The notes: generated by a model not told the origin, from the letters alone. Counted from the first letter of the stretch, positions 39,183 through 49,368 are shown. The stretch: DNA of 64,000 nt from Gammaproteobacteria bacterium 42_54_T18 (GCA_002163245.1 MAAL01000020.1:62001-126000); one strand, 5' to 3'. Program-made: numbers and translations.

Positions 39183-39748
39183 TGTACATTCACTCCAGCT
39201 TGATCATTCACTATTTGATCTGCAGGGTCACTCTCATCAACAGCTATACGGCTCTGACCAGCCACACTGACGATAACTGCCTTTGCCTGACTTACACCCA
39301 AATCATTACATAACGTAAAAGTTCCCGCCGTCCCCGGAGCCCCCGTGCCATCAAAAACAACCCGGCCATCACTAGCAAACCCACTCGAACGAATCGTAAG
39401 ATTGCTGGTAGACGCCTGCCCAACACGCAACAAGGCATCATCGGAAAAAACTATCCAGCCGGCATCCCAGGTATTCTCATTTTTTGAGCTACAGCTAGGG
39501 GGCTCTTCATTGATATCGTTACTCGTACAAAGAGTAACCCTGCCGTTGGACGCCTTGGAGGCCTCGCTACGTGCGTAGGCAATAATTCCTGCCATTTCCT
39601 GTGTATGAGAAATCAATTGATTTCTTGATACGGTCGATTTAAAGCTAGGGACAGCAATGGCCGCAGCAATACCAAGAATCGCCACCACAACCATTAACTC
39701 TAATAAGGTAAAACCAGAAACACCCCTGCGCTGCGACTGCTCACGCAT
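39167..39748 (-). CDS. fimT: GspH/FimT-family minor pilin (FimU/FimT)
   Basis: A 193-residue prepilin: SGFTLLELMVVVAILGIAAAIAVPSF with Glu5, then a GspH-type C-terminal domain (GWIVFSD, VVFDGTGAPG, FTLCND). First gene of the minor-pilin operon, in the place occupied by fimU in Pseudomonas; sequence alone does not separate FimT from FimU. I start it at ATG 39748 because AAGGA lies 5 bases upstream. In-frame Mets at 39769 and 39793 have poorer sites. Confidence 0.88.
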   Translation of the reverse strand: MREQSQRRGVSGFTLLELMVVVAILGIAAAIAVPSFKSTVSRNQLISHTQEMAGIIAYARSEASKASNGRVTLCTSNDINEEPPSCSSKNENTWDAGWIVFSDDALLRVGQASTSNLTIRSSGFASDGRVVFDGTGAPGTAGTFTLCNDLGVSQAKAVIVSVAGQSRIAVDESDPADQIVNDQAGVNVQCPSV

Positions 39749-40110
39749 CAATTCCTTTACGTTTTTCATGTTTAATCCGTTCAAACTATCCATTTATTAG
39801 TCTTGTTATATAGGGAAGCAACCTCTATATATTTCCGTTATAAGACATTAAGCGCCATGCTAACCCTTCCTAGGCTCACCTCAATATGAAAAAGACACAC
39901 GGTGCTAATTCAAGGATAAATGGTTGTTAGGCTTATCAAAGCGAGACACAGCACACACAACTAGGGGCTTACGCCCGACAGCCCTCCTAGCTTTACTCTT
40001 CTTTCCAAAGCGATTCCCTCCTAGCATTCCCCCGCTATAACAGCGATAATGTGCGGCTATTTTATTGCTATCCCTCTATTCGCTTTACTTTTGCAGGTTT
40101 ACTAACACCC
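39749..40110. other. divergent promoter region between fimT and argS
   Basis: 362 bases that must carry both promoters. A -10-like GATAAT at 40045-40050 followed by a GC-rich stretch could start argS, but no good -35 is seen. An imperfect hairpin with CTAGG/CCTAG ends lies around 39961-39992. No gene is supported. Confidence 0.4.
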
Positions 40111-41868
40111 ATGAAACAGGTTCTTGAGTCATTATTACAGTCCACTTTTTCCTCTTTGATAGAACAAGGCATTGTGCCCAAAGGTACGACGCCTCGCATC
40201 CAAATAGAGCGAACTCGTGACAAGTCTCATGGGGATTTTGCAAGCAATCTAGCGATGATGCTGGCAAAACCTGCCAAAAAGAATCCACGTGAACTTGCAC
40301 AGTTGATTGTTGACAATTTACCAACCAATTCCGATATCAAAAAAGTTGAAATAGCAGGCCCTGGATTTATCAACTTTTATATGAACGCAGCGTCACAATA
40401 TGCGGTTATCAATCAAATTATCGAGAAAAAACAAACATTTGGACTAAGCCAGGTCGGTGAAGGTAAAAAAGTACAAGTTGAATTTGTCTCCGCTAACCCT
40501 ACTGGCCCACTTCATGTTGGTCACGGCCGAGGGGCCGCGTATGGCGCAACCGTATCCAACCTATTGGCAGCAGTAGGTTACGATGTACATCGTGAATATT
40601 ATGTGAACGATGCAGGGCGACAAATGAACATTCTAGCCACCAGTGTATGGCTTCGTTACTTAGAGGCTCTCGGTGAGCCCCTCACCTTCCCTAGTAATGG
40701 GTACAAGGGTGAATATATAAAGGATATTGCTGCAACCGTACAATCTTCAGTCGGTGAGCAATACCGTTTTGATGTTGCTACTGTATTTGATGGGATTCCA
40801 GACGACGAACCTGCTGGTGGTGACAAAGAAACCCATATTGACGGCCTCATTGATACAGCTCAAAAACTGATGCCAGAAGGTTACGACATCTTTTTTAATG
40901 CCGCTCTCGACTCTATTCTTGCCGACATTAAAGAAGACCTTGAAGCCTTTGGGGTTTCTTACCAAGAATGGTTCTCAGAGCGCTCCCTCACCAGCAATGG
41001 CCACATCGACAAAGCCGTCGCAATGCTAAAAGAGAAGGGCAAACTGTACGAAAAGGACGGAGCTCTATGGTTTAAGTCCACAGAATATGGCGACGATAAA
41101 GACCGTGTTGTTATTCGAGATAACGGCCAGAGCACCTACTTTGCCTCCGACATTGCTTATCATTTAAACAAGTTTGAAAGGGGCTTCGACCAGGTCATTA
41201 ACATCTGGGGAGCTGATCATCATGGGTATATTGCTCGCGTTATGGCATCACTCAACGCGTTAGGACTTGATGAGTCCAAGCTAGATGTTTTACTGGTTCA
41301 ATTTGCCAACCTTTATCGCGGTACTGAAAAGCTCCAAATGTCCACTCGCTCAGGCTCTTTTGTGACATTACGCGAACTGCGGGAAGAAGTAGGTGCTGAT
41401 GCCGCTCGTTTCTTTTATGTAACGCGAAAGTCCGAACAACATATGGACTTTGACCTTGAACTAGCCAAGTCGGAAAGCAAAGACAACCCCGTTTACTACA
41501 TTCAGTATGCTCACGCCCGCTCGTGCAGCGTTCGGAAGAAACTGACTGAAAAAGATTGGAGCTGGGATAAAGACTTAGGCGAGAAGCAACTTGATCTGTT
41601 AAATACAGAACACGAGCTAAGCCTAACGACAAAGCTAGGGGCCTATCCGGATGTGTTGCTAAGAGCAGCAACACATCACGAACCACACCAGCTCGCGACA
41701 TACCTACGAGAGCTCGCCCAAGAGTTCCATACCTGGTATAACGCTCATAAAATCATTATTGATGATGAAAACCTTCGTAATGCACGACTAACGCTGAACG
41801 AAGCCGTCAAACAAGTGATTCAAAATGGGTTGTTACTGCTAGGTGTATCTGCACCTGAAAGCATGTAA
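40111..41868 (+). CDS. argS: arginyl-tRNA synthetase
   Basis: A 585-residue class I aminoacyl-tRNA synthetase. N-terminal tRNA-recognition domain ([18 protein letters not shown]...AGPGFINFY), HIGH motif as HVGHGRG, followed by [24 protein letters not shown]. The KMSKS loop is in the ArgS-typical degenerate form ([17 protein letters not shown]). C-terminal anticodon domain present. I use ATG 40111, which gives the usual [10 protein letters not shown]-terminus; the frame is open 20 codons further up without family similarity. It heads the forward run toward hslVU. Confidence 0.97.
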   Translation: MKQVLESLLQSTFSSLIEQGIVPKGTTPRIQIERTRDKSHGDFASNLAMMLAKPAKKNPRELAQLIVDNLPTNSDIKKVEIAGPGFINFYMNAASQYAVINQIIEKKQTFGLSQVGEGKKVQVEFVSANPTGPLHVGHGRGAAYGATVSNLLAAVGYDVHREYYVNDAGRQMNILATSVWLRYLEALGEPLTFPSNGYKGEYIKDIAATVQSSVGEQYRFDVATVFDGIPDDEPAGGDKETHIDGLIDTAQKLMPEGYDIFFNAALDSILADIKEDLEAFGVSYQEWFSERSLTSNGHIDKAVAMLKEKGKLYEKDGALWFKSTEYGDDKDRVVIRDNGQSTYFASDIAYHLNKFERGFDQVINIWGADHHGYIARVMASLNALGLDESKLDVLLVQFANLYRGTEKLQMSTRSGSFVTLRELREEVGADAARFFYVTRKSEQHMDFDLELAKSESKDNPVYYIQYAHARSCSVRKKLTEKDWSWDKDLGEKQLDLLNTEHELSLTTKLGAYPDVLLRAATHHEPHQLATYLRELAQEFHTWYNAHKIIIDDENLRNARLTLNEAVKQVIQNGLLLLGVSAPESM

Positions 41869-41926
41869 TCTGAAACTCGATTAAAGCCTTAAATTCGACC
41901 CAAAAAAGTAACAAGAGATAAAGCCC

Positions 41927-42442
41927 TTGAGCGATTCGCCATCACATTCAGTCCCCAGTTGGGTTTGGTTATTTACTGGCGTAGCAACAGGGTTATTTCT
42001 TGCGTTTCTTTATTATTTGGCTGGCATTCAAACACCGGCAGAAGGTGACAAAGAACAAACAAGCATTTCTCAACGTCACTCTGTAAAACAAGAAACACCA
42101 AAAACCCCGTCGTTTGATTTCTACAATGTATTGCCTGACGTTGAAGTGAGTACAGCAAAGGGCAAAGGACAAATTTCCAGCAAGACCATAAACGACAAAA
42201 CAACGTTTGAAGTTTTGCTTCAAACCGGTGCTTTCACCTTACCAAAAGATGCCGACAAACGCCGCGTAGAATTGCTGCTACTGGGCCTTAATGTCAACAT
42301 ACAAACCATTGATATTAAAGGAAAAACACTCCATCGCGTTCAGGTTGGCCCATTCGATTCAAACAGCGGGCTAAAAAACGCTAAGAACTTGTTAAAGCAA
42401 AACGGTATTGAACACATCCAGCGACAGTCCCCAAAGAAATAA
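41927..42442 (+). CDS. FtsN-like SPOR-domain membrane protein
   Basis: A 171-residue bitopic protein: short cytoplasmic N-terminus, transmembrane segment (about 10-30, WLFTGVATGLFLAFLYYLAG), a polar linker, and a C-terminal SPOR domain (about 98-168, FEVLLQTGAF...LHRVQVGPFDS). SPOR domains bind denuded septal glycan. Position between argS and hslV is that of the ftsN-like gene in E. coli and Pseudomonas, but the FtsN essential motif is not identifiable, so I do not use the symbol. Start appears to be TTG. Confidence 0.85.
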   Translation: MSDSPSHSVPSWVWLFTGVATGLFLAFLYYLAGIQTPAEGDKEQTSISQRHSVKQETPKTPSFDFYNVLPDVEVSTAKGKGQISSKTINDKTTFEVLLQTGAFTLPKDADKRRVELLLLGLNVNIQTIDIKGKTLHRVQVGPFDSNSGLKNAKNLLKQNGIEHIQRQSPKK

Positions 42443-42458
42443 ATCCCCGCCCCTCCGG

Positions 42459-42486
42459 TTGAATTCAACAAACCCCACCCCATATA
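42459..42486 (+). promoter_or_regulatory. heat-shock (RpoH) promoter of hslVU
   Basis: TTGAA at 42459-42463, a 14-base spacer, then CCCCATATA at 42478-42486. The sigma-32 consensus is CTTGAA-N13-17-CCCCATNT, so both elements and the spacing agree. It lies 65 bases before the hslV GTG. HslVU is a classic RpoH regulon member. Confidence 0.8.
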
Positions 42487-42550
42487 ATTCCGATCAGCAT
42501 TAAAAACAGCCCAGTGTTTAACAATATTCAACCATACATCGAGGTAGATC

Positions 42551-43102
42551 GTGGAACAATACCGAGGCACCACCATACTTTCAGCCCGCCGCAACGGAAA
42601 AGTTGTTATTGGTGGAGACGGGCAAGTCAGCCTAGGCAACACCATTATGAAAGGTAATGCCCGTAAAGTAAGACGTATTTACAACGGCAAAATCATCGCA
42701 GGGTTCGCAGGCGGTACCGCCGATGCATTTACTCTTTTTGAACGGTTTGAAGCCAAATTAGAAAAACACCAAGGTAATCTAACCCGAGCAGCTGTAGAGC
42801 TCGCTAAAGACTGGCGTAGCGACAGGGCTCTACGAAAGCTAGAAGCACTACTCGCAGTCGCGGATGAAACAGCCTCGCTAATAATTACGGGCAATGGCGA
42901 CGTCATACAACCAGAAGACGACCTTATTGCTATTGGTTCTGGCGGTCCGTTTGCACAATCTGCTGCTCGCGCCTTACTCGATAACACAGACCTTAGCGCT
43001 AGAGAAATCGTTGAAAAAGGGCTCGCTATCGCAGGGGATATCTGTATTTACACCAATCACAACCATGTTATTGAAGAGCTTGATTGTGAGACAAAAAGCT
43101 AA
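42551..43102 (+). CDS. hslV: ATP-dependent protease peptidase subunit HslV
   Basis: A 183-residue threonine peptidase of the proteasome-beta fold. The catalytic Thr7 follows a six-residue propeptide MEQYRG, a form known from other proteobacteria, then [23 protein letters not shown]. Later [17 protein letters not shown] and [14 protein letters not shown] are family blocks. It forms a double hexamer capped by HslU and degrades misfolded and regulatory proteins in the cytosol. The GTG start has a GAGG ribosome site. The 112-base gap to hslU is larger than in most species. Confidence 0.97.
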   Translation: MEQYRGTTILSARRNGKVVIGGDGQVSLGNTIMKGNARKVRRIYNGKIIAGFAGGTADAFTLFERFEAKLEKHQGNLTRAAVELAKDWRSDRALRKLEALLAVADETASLIITGNGDVIQPEDDLIAIGSGGPFAQSAARALLDNTDLSAREIVEKGLAIAGDICIYTNHNHVIEELDCETKS

Positions 43103-43214
43103 CCCCCACAAGCTTACAATAAGTGATGCATTTACTGCGTTTCCCAAAACATTTAATCAAACGCATCGCTATTATCAATATATAGCCAACACGATAAGAA
43201 TAGAGTAGTTAACT

Positions 43215-44564
43215 ATGTCAGATATGACTCCAAGAGAAATTGTTCACGAACTCGACCGACACATCATAGGCCAGTCTGGGGCTAAACGCGCCGTGGCCTT
43301 AGCACTTCGAAGCCGCTGGCGTCGTATGCAGTTAGATGAGCAACTGCGCAACGAAATTTCTCCAAAAAACATTCTGATGATTGGTCCTACCGGTGTTGGT
43401 AAAACAGAAATTGCCCGACGTCTCGCCAAACTTGCTAACGCTCCTTTTATAAAAATTGAAGCAACTAAATTTACCGAAGTTGGTTATGTAGGGCGTGATG
43501 TTGAAAGCATTATTCGCGACCTAGCCGATATGGCCGTAAAATTATTACGCGAACAAGAGATTGATTGTGTACAGCATAAAGCTGAAGATGCTGCAGAAGA
43601 GCGCATCCTCGATGCTCTACTCGCTCCGGTAAGAAATGATTGGTCGCCAAAAGAGGATGAGCCACAAAAAGAAGACTCTGCCGCGCGGCAATTATTCCGC
43701 AAACGGCTACGAGAAGGCGACCTAGACGATAAAGAAATTGAAATTGATTTAGCCGCCCCCTCCGTTGGTGTTGAAATCATGGCTCCTCCTGGCATGGAAG
43801 AAATGACGAATCAATTGCAAAGCATGTTCTCTAATATGAGCAGCGACAAAAAGAAAGCCCGCAAGCTTAAAATTAAAGATGCCTACAAACAAATCAAAGA
43901 AGAAGAAGCCGCCAAGCTTGTTAATGAAGATGATTTAAAAAGCAAAGCCATTGAAGCGGTGGAACAAAACGGCATTGTCTTTCTAGACGAAATCGACAAG
44001 GTGGCCAAACGGTCTGAAGGTGGTGGCACCGACGTTTCTCGCGAAGGTGTACAGCGAGACTTATTACCGCTTATCGAAGGCTGCACAGTTAGCACTAAAT
44101 ACGGCATGGTAAAAACTGACCACATTTTGTTTATTGCTTCTGGCGCGTTTCACCTAGCCAGACCTTCTGATCTTGTACCTGAATTACAGGGGCGTTTGCC
44201 AATCCGAGTGGAGCTCGAAGCCCTCACAGCGGATGATTTTGAGCGTATATTAACCGAGCCTAAAGCATCACTATCAGAACAATACAAAGCACTCATTCAA
44301 ACCGAGGGGCTAGAAATCAACTTCGATAAAGGCGCTATTCGTCGCATTGCTGAAGTTGCTTGGCATGTTAATGAAACCACCGAAAACATTGGCGCTAGGC
44401 GCCTACACACAGTGATGGAACGACTCACTGACGAAGTATCATTTGATGCCGGAGACTTGGCAAGCAAACAAGATGGCAAGCCGTTCGAAATCACAGCAGA
44501 GTACGTTGACGAACGTCTCGGCACGTTAGCGAAAGATGAAGACCTAAGTCGCTATATTCTATAA
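43215..44564 (+). CDS. hslU: ATP-dependent protease ATPase subunit HslU
   Basis: A 449-residue AAA+ unfoldase. [17 protein letters not shown] at the start, Walker [10 protein letters not shown] (57-65), [16 protein letters not shown], the I domain (about 110-240), Walker B VFLDEIDK, and sensor-2 with the C-terminal LSRYIL that docks into HslV. It unfolds substrates and feeds them to HslV. Same transcript as hslV under the heat-shock promoter. Confidence 0.98.
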   Translation: MSDMTPREIVHELDRHIIGQSGAKRAVALALRSRWRRMQLDEQLRNEISPKNILMIGPTGVGKTEIARRLAKLANAPFIKIEATKFTEVGYVGRDVESIIRDLADMAVKLLREQEIDCVQHKAEDAAEERILDALLAPVRNDWSPKEDEPQKEDSAARQLFRKRLREGDLDDKEIEIDLAAPSVGVEIMAPPGMEEMTNQLQSMFSNMSSDKKKARKLKIKDAYKQIKEEEAAKLVNEDDLKSKAIEAVEQNGIVFLDEIDKVAKRSEGGGTDVSREGVQRDLLPLIEGCTVSTKYGMVKTDHILFIASGAFHLARPSDLVPELQGRLPIRVELEALTADDFERILTEPKASLSEQYKALIQTEGLEINFDKGAIRRIAEVAWHVNETTENIGARRLHTVMERLTDEVSFDAGDLASKQDGKPFEITAEYVDERLGTLAKDEDLSRYIL

Positions 44565-44612
44565 CTGCTTTTATAACCAATGTTATAACTACACATTTAC
44601 AGTGATATCACC

Positions 44613-44987
44613 ATGCTAGCGCCATCACAGATAAAACTGCATAAAAAATCGCAAACCCTAGAGCTGGTCTTTAATGACCAGCCTTATATGCTATCCAGTG
44701 AATTCTTACGTGTACTTTCGCCCTCTGCTGAGGTCCGTGGACATGGCAAAGGCCAGGAGATATTACAAACAGGTAAAAAGTTTGTCGAAATCAGCGATAT
44801 CACCCCGATTGGCAATTACGCTATCAAACTTACCTTTAGTGATGGTCACGATACCGGTATATATTCATGGGACTACCTACTAGAGCTGGGCAAGAACAAA
44901 GGCAGCCTATGGCAACAGTATCTACAACAACTTGAATCAGCCGGGGCCTCTCGAGCTCCAGCAGAAATCGGCCGTTGGTCCAACTAA
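44613..44987 (+). CDS. DUF971 / GBBH-like N-terminal domain protein
   Basis: A 124-residue protein consisting of one DUF971 domain, also found at the N-terminus of gamma-butyrobetaine hydroxylase: SQTLELVFND..YMLSSEFLRVLSPSAEV, then NYAIKLTFSDGHDTGIYSWDYL. Its function is unknown; related domains may bind zinc or Fe-S partners, but the Cys/His ligands are not obvious here. It lies 48 bases after hslU, a neighbourhood conserved in pseudomonads. Confidence 0.85.
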   Translation: MLAPSQIKLHKKSQTLELVFNDQPYMLSSEFLRVLSPSAEVRGHGKGQEILQTGKKFVEISDITPIGNYAIKLTFSDGHDTGIYSWDYLLELGKNKGSLWQQYLQQLESAGASRAPAEIGRWSN

Positions 44988-45080
44988 ACAACGCACATCA
45001 TTCCCTCCCCCTTAACGCCATTGACTAGCCCCAACCAATCCGCCAAAATACGGGCCCAACAAACGGGGTCTTGCCATACG

Positions 45081-45830
45081 ATGTCTGATCAAAAAACCAC
45101 CCATTTCGGTTATAAAACTGTCCGCGCTGAAGACAAAGTCAAGAAAGTTGGCGAAGTCTTCCATTCTGTAGCAAGTAGCTACGATATAATGAATGATCTT
45201 ATGTCTATGGGCATTCATCGTTTATGGAAGCGTTACACAATAGAACTCAGCGCAGCACGCCCCGGCCAAACAATACTTGATATTGCCGGTGGTACCGGTG
45301 ACCTAACCATGAAGTTTTCTCGGTTAGTCGGTAAAACGGGCAAGGTATTTCTCGCCGATATTAACGACTCCATGCTTCATGTAGGCCGAGATAAATTGTT
45401 GGATAAAGGATATGCCCACAATATTGAATATATCCAAGCCAATGCAGAATACCTACCTTTTGCCGATAATACCTTTGACTGCATCACCATTAGTTTTGGC
45501 TTACGTAATGTCACCGACAAACAAAAAGCCCTTGAATCGATGGCTCGTGTGTTAAAACCCGGCGGTCGATTATTGGTACTGGAATTCTCCAAACCAACCA
45601 ATAAGTTGGTAGAAAAAGTATACGATCGCTACTCATTTTCCGTATTACCTTTGATAGGTAAATTTGTCGCTAAAGATGCAGATAGCTATCAGTATCTTGC
45701 AGAGTCCATTCGTATGCATCCTGACCAAAAGACCTTAAAACACATGATGCGTAAGGCAGGGTTGGAGCAGGTTGAATATCACAACTTAACCAATGGTGTT
45801 GTTGCACTTCATCGCGGATTTAAATACTAA
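45081..45830 (+). CDS. ubiE: ubiquinone/menaquinone C-methyltransferase UbiE
   Basis: A 249-residue SAM-dependent methyltransferase that adds the C5 (ubiquinone) or C2 (menaquinone) methyl group. The N-terminal THFGYKTV and [26 protein letters not shown], the SAM motif [11 protein letters not shown] and the late [15 protein letters not shown] are diagnostic. I take ATG 45081, which gives the family N-terminus; the frame is open 20 codons further up to a TTG. First of ubiE-ubiJ-ubiB. Confidence 0.97.
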   Translation: MSDQKTTHFGYKTVRAEDKVKKVGEVFHSVASSYDIMNDLMSMGIHRLWKRYTIELSAARPGQTILDIAGGTGDLTMKFSRLVGKTGKVFLADINDSMLHVGRDKLLDKGYAHNIEYIQANAEYLPFADNTFDCITISFGLRNVTDKQKALESMARVLKPGGRLLVLEFSKPTNKLVEKVYDRYSFSVLPLIGKFVAKDADSYQYLAESIRMHPDQKTLKHMMRKAGLEQVEYHNLTNGVVALHRGFKY

Positions 45831-45833
45831 TTC

Positions 45834-46520
45834 ATGACCATCGACACTCAACGCCACTCACTAGCACCCAGCTTTCTTGCAGAACAACTAGAAAAAGCAA
45901 TTAATCAGGCCTTGCAGTACGCACCCGGCACCCAAGCTGCGCTTAACAAATTAGCCGGCAAAAGTGTTTCTCTGCTTGCCAACCGCCCCAACCTCCAGCT
46001 AACCCTTGAACTGTGCCCAGGCGAAATACGCGTATCACATTATTGGGAAGGCACCCCCACGGTTAGCATCAAAGGTCCGCTCATATCAATATTATTTCAG
46101 CTTGGGCTCAACAAAAGCCCCGGTGAATTGGTCGCTAGCGGCATCCAGGTAGAGGGCGATCAAGCACTTGCTCAACAGCTATCGACCATATTTCAAAAAA
46201 TGGATCTTGACCTAGAGGAACCACTTGCACACTGGGTGGGAGATGTAGCCGCCCACCAAGCTGGCCAAGCAGCCCGCTCTGCCTTTAGCTGGTTCAAAAA
46301 AACAGCATCAACATTTCTTGACGATGGCAGTCACTATCTTCGAGAAGAAGGACGAGAAGTTGTTGAGAAAAATGAACTTGATGAATTTAATCAAGGCATC
46401 GACTGTGTACGCGCCGACTTTGACCGATTAGAAGCTCGCATCCAACGCTTACAGCAAAAAAACAAGCCCAATGATGTCGACTTGCACAACACAGACAACC
46501 CATTTTCTCCTAACAAGTAG
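45834..46520 (+). CDS. ubiJ: ubiquinone biosynthesis accessory factor UbiJ
   Basis: A 228-residue protein with an N-terminal SCP2 lipid-binding domain (about 20-120, LAGKSVSLLANRPNLQLTLELCPGEIRV) and a C-terminal helical tail with a coiled-coil ending (DFDRLEARIQRLQQK). With UbiK it scaffolds the soluble Ubi complex that acts on hydrophobic intermediates. It starts 3 bases after ubiE and lies ahead of ubiB, as in most gammaproteobacteria. Confidence 0.92.
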   Translation: MTIDTQRHSLAPSFLAEQLEKAINQALQYAPGTQAALNKLAGKSVSLLANRPNLQLTLELCPGEIRVSHYWEGTPTVSIKGPLISILFQLGLNKSPGELVASGIQVEGDQALAQQLSTIFQKMDLDLEEPLAHWVGDVAAHQAGQAARSAFSWFKKTASTFLDDGSHYLREEGREVVEKNELDEFNQGIDCVRADFDRLEARIQRLQQKNKPNDVDLHNTDNPFSPNK

Positions 46521-46531
46521 AGATCATCACC

Positions 46532-48184
46532 TTGAAGCAATTAGGCCGCCTTTTTATTACCCTTCACGTCTTTGCAAAATACCGGCTTGATCAATTACTT
46601 CCTAATCACGTCGCAGCGTTACCTATCCGCCTATTATTTCGCATTATCCCCAGCAGCTGGTTTGCATCCACCAAAGAAGACCCTTGGGTTCGATTACGCC
46701 TAGCCTTTGAAGAGCTTGGCCCAGTTTACATCAAACTTGGCCAATTACTTTCCACACGCCAAGACCTGCTCAGTGACAAAGCCATTGAAGAGCTATCCAA
46801 ACTTCAAGACCAAGTCCCACCATTTGATGAAAATGCCTCCGTTTCCATTATCGAAAAAGAATTAAAGGCCCCGGTATCCACTCTATTCGCAGAGTTTGGC
46901 GTAACCCCTCTCGCATCAGCGTCCATTGCGCAGGTTCATACTGCTGTTCTGCATTCCGGTGAAAATGTTGTTGTTAAAGTGGTACGCCCGAATATCGAAA
47001 AAACCGTCAAACAAGATGTTGCTCTTATGCAATCGTTGGCGCAAAAAATTGAAACCCTGATACCCGACCTACAACGCTTCCATTTATTGCAAATAGTTAA
47101 AGACTACGAGTACATCATTCTAGGTGAGCTAGACATGATGCGTGAAGCCGCGAACACCAGTCAATTTCGCCGAAATTTCACTGACTCCCCTCTTCTTTAT
47201 GTGCCTGATGTTTACTGGGAATACTGCACAGGTAACGTCATGGTTATGGAGCGTGTCTATGGTGTTCCAATTTCCGATGTGGAAGCCATTAAAGCGGCTG
47301 GTATCAACCTTCAAACCTTGGCCGAAATTGGCGTAGAAATCTTTTTCACACAAGTATTCAGCGACAACTTTTTCCATGCCGACATGCACCCCGGCAATGT
47401 CATGGTGTCACTAAAAAACCCCGAGCACCCTCAATATATCTCGATCGACAACGCGATTGTGGGCTCACTTAACCGTGATGAACGCTATCTGTTAGCACGC
47501 CAATTAATGGCGTTACTTGACAAAGACTATGAGCAAATTGCATTACTGCTCATCGATGCAGGCTGGGTTCCCAAAAATATCCGCGTAAAAGAACTAGAAC
47601 ATTCTCTACGAGGCATATTAGAACCTATCCTAGAACGCCCATTATCAGACATTGAATTTGGTCCGATTCTCATTCGCCTCTTCCAAACAGCTCGACGCTT
47701 TGAAATGCAAGCGCTCCCTCAATTCTTGCTATTAGAAAAAACACTTATTCATGTTGAAGGCCTAGGCCAACAGTTATACCCAGAGCTCGACATTTGGGCA
47801 TTAGGTCGTCCTTTATTAGAGAACTGGATACGGGATCAAATGGGACCCGATGCCATCTTAAAAGCAGTCAAACGCAGCACTCCAGCCATGTTTGAACAGC
47901 TCCCCCAATTACCTAAGATGGCTTGGGAAGCGCTGGATGAGATGCGCAAACTCAGTGAAAACCAAGAACGCTTCCTTCATCAAATAGAATCTCGACACCG
48001 ACATCAAGTACGTCGCGATCGAATCACGTTGCTCACCGGTTGCGCAGCTGTTATTACCGGCGCAATATGGGCCATGCGCCCAGATTTAGTACCAGAAATC
48101 AATAATATCCCGTGGGCAGCATGGGCACTAGGACTTGGTGGGTCCGCAGTTTTATTGACGAAAGCAATAGGGCGTCGCAAATAA
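46532..48184 (+). CDS. ubiB: ubiquinone biosynthesis kinase-like ATPase UbiB
   Basis: A 550-residue membrane-associated protein of the ADCK/UbiB atypical kinase family. The KxGQ motif (YIKLGQLLSTRQDLL), Ala-rich loop ASASIAQVH, VVKVVRP lysine, and HADMHPGNVMV catalytic loop are present. The DFG-equivalent reads IDNAIVG rather than the more usual D-x-G. Two C-terminal transmembrane segments (about 490-545) anchor it. It is needed for ubiquinone synthesis, probably by extracting intermediates from the membrane. It appears to start with TTG. Confidence 0.95.
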   Translation: MKQLGRLFITLHVFAKYRLDQLLPNHVAALPIRLLFRIIPSSWFASTKEDPWVRLRLAFEELGPVYIKLGQLLSTRQDLLSDKAIEELSKLQDQVPPFDENASVSIIEKELKAPVSTLFAEFGVTPLASASIAQVHTAVLHSGENVVVKVVRPNIEKTVKQDVALMQSLAQKIETLIPDLQRFHLLQIVKDYEYIILGELDMMREAANTSQFRRNFTDSPLLYVPDVYWEYCTGNVMVMERVYGVPISDVEAIKAAGINLQTLAEIGVEIFFTQVFSDNFFHADMHPGNVMVSLKNPEHPQYISIDNAIVGSLNRDERYLLARQLMALLDKDYEQIALLLIDAGWVPKNIRVKELEHSLRGILEPILERPLSDIEFGPILIRLFQTARRFEMQALPQFLLLEKTLIHVEGLGQQLYPELDIWALGRPLLENWIRDQMGPDAILKAVKRSTPAMFEQLPQLPKMAWEALDEMRKLSENQERFLHQIESRHRHQVRRDRITLLTGCAAVITGAIWAMRPDLVPEINNIPWAAWALGLGGSAVLLTKAIGRRK

Positions 48185-48355
48185 TAACAAGAGAATACAC
48201 CGAAGTGGTTAATCAAGGCTAAAATGAGTTAAGATCAAGATGTTACAGCGTTTAAATATCGCACTAAGCAAATAGAAAAAACGCCGAAAGTAACCGCAAA
48301 AACAACAAGACTGAACCAGAAACAACATAGTACAACAAGAGACCTTAGGGCCATA

Positions 48356-48685
48356 ATGAGCGACATTTTATCAGCACTAGACAATGTATTAGAAGAGCGT
48401 AAGAAAGCCGCTCCCGACTCATCCTACGTTTCAAGCTTGTACCATAAGGGCCTCAACAAGATCCTTGAGAAAATCGGCGAAGAAGCCACAGAAACCATCA
48501 TTTCGGCAAAAGACGCCGAACAAAGCCAAGATAATAGCGACCTCATTTATGAAACGGCTGATCTTTGGTTTCACACACTCGTAATGCTCCATCAACGAGG
48601 TGAAGATTCACAAGCAATTTTAAACGAATTAGCACGACGATTCGATTTATCCGGGTTGGTTGAAAAAGCCAACCGCAGCAAATAA
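48356..48685 (+). CDS. hisE: phosphoribosyl-ATP pyrophosphatase
   Basis: A 109-residue all-alpha NTP pyrophosphohydrolase catalysing the second step of histidine synthesis, PR-ATP to PR-AMP. The metal-binding [16 protein letters not shown] and [17 protein letters not shown] helices carry the EExxE and ExxD ligands. In Pseudomonas and many relatives it is preceded by hisI; here the 171 bases between ubiB and hisE contain no hisI. It lies 12 bases before tatA. Confidence 0.95.
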   Translation: MSDILSALDNVLEERKKAAPDSSYVSSLYHKGLNKILEKIGEEATETIISAKDAEQSQDNSDLIYETADLWFHTLVMLHQRGEDSQAILNELARRFDLSGLVEKANRSK

Positions 48686-48697
48686 GCGGAGAATTTT

Positions 48698-48922
48698 ATG
48701 GGTATTGGCGGTATTAGCATTTGGCAGTTAGTGATCGTTCTAGTTATCGTATTACTTTTGTTTGGCACAAAAAAGTTACGCAATCTGGGTGGCGATTTAG
48801 GTGGTGCTGTAAAAGGTTTTAAAAAGGCTATGGGGGACGAGGAAACAAAATCTCTCGATCAAAACATCGAAAAGACAGCGGCCGAAGAAGAGCCTGCCAA
48901 AGAAAAAGACGAAGTCAAATAA
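48698..48922 (+). CDS. tatA: twin-arginine translocase subunit TatA
   Basis: A 74-residue membrane protein: short N-terminus, transmembrane helix (about 7-22, [16 protein letters not shown]), the conserved FG-T-KKLR hinge, amphipathic helix ([16 protein letters not shown]) and an acidic tail. It polymerises to form the protein-conducting element for folded Tat substrates. The ribosome site GCGGAG is 8 bases upstream. Confidence 0.96.
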   Translation: MGIGGISIWQLVIVLVIVLLLFGTKKLRNLGGDLGGAVKGFKKAMGDEETKSLDQNIEKTAAEEEPAKEKDEVK

Positions 48923-48966
48923 GAACATAAGTTGAACACAGCAAGAATAAGATAATAAGGTGTTTC

Positions 48967-49368
48967 ATGTTTGATATTGGCTTTTTTGAACTGACGCTAA
49001 TAGGCATCATTGGTTTGGTGGTACTCGGACCTGAGCGTCTGCCCCACGCCATTCGAATGACGAGTGCCTGGATAGGAAAGCTTCGCCGCGCCAGCGTCGC
49101 GGTTAAGGATGAGCTCGAGCGAGAAGTGAATGCTCATGAGATGAAAAAACGTATTCAGGAGCAAATGGAAGAAGCCGGGCTTAGCGATATCAAAAAAACA
49201 TTAGAGTCAGCAAAATCATTAACTCAGGGCAATATTATTAACGATGTCGTAAAAGAACAAGCCGAGAAGCTTGGACTTGGCAAAACTGATAGTACAAAAG
49301 AAACACCTCTGGCAAACGACACCGACACCATGGCTTCAAACAAAAAAACCTCAACACCAAACTCCTAA
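48967..49368 (+). CDS. tatB: twin-arginine translocase subunit TatB
   Basis: A 133-residue protein: MFDIGFFELTLIGIIGLVVLGPERLP is the TatB signature with the conserved Glu8 and GPERLP hinge, then an amphipathic helix and a charged coiled region. With TatC it forms the receptor for twin-arginine signal peptides. It lies between tatA and tatC. Confidence 0.96.
   Translation: MFDIGFFELTLIGIIGLVVLGPERLPHAIRMTSAWIGKLRRASVAVKDELEREVNAHEMKKRIQEQMEEAGLSDIKKTLESAKSLTQGNIINDVVKEQAEKLGLGKTDSTKETPLANDTDTMASNKKTSTPNS

Noticed and set aside
41252-41701. 149-codon reverse frame inside argS
   Set aside because: Shadow of the argS reading frame; composition is not protein-like and there is no ribosome site.
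44571-44588. 7-base inverted repeat TTATAAC/GTTATAA after hslU
   Set aside because: All A/T except one pair and no T-run, too weak for a terminator; probably chance in AT-rich spacer.
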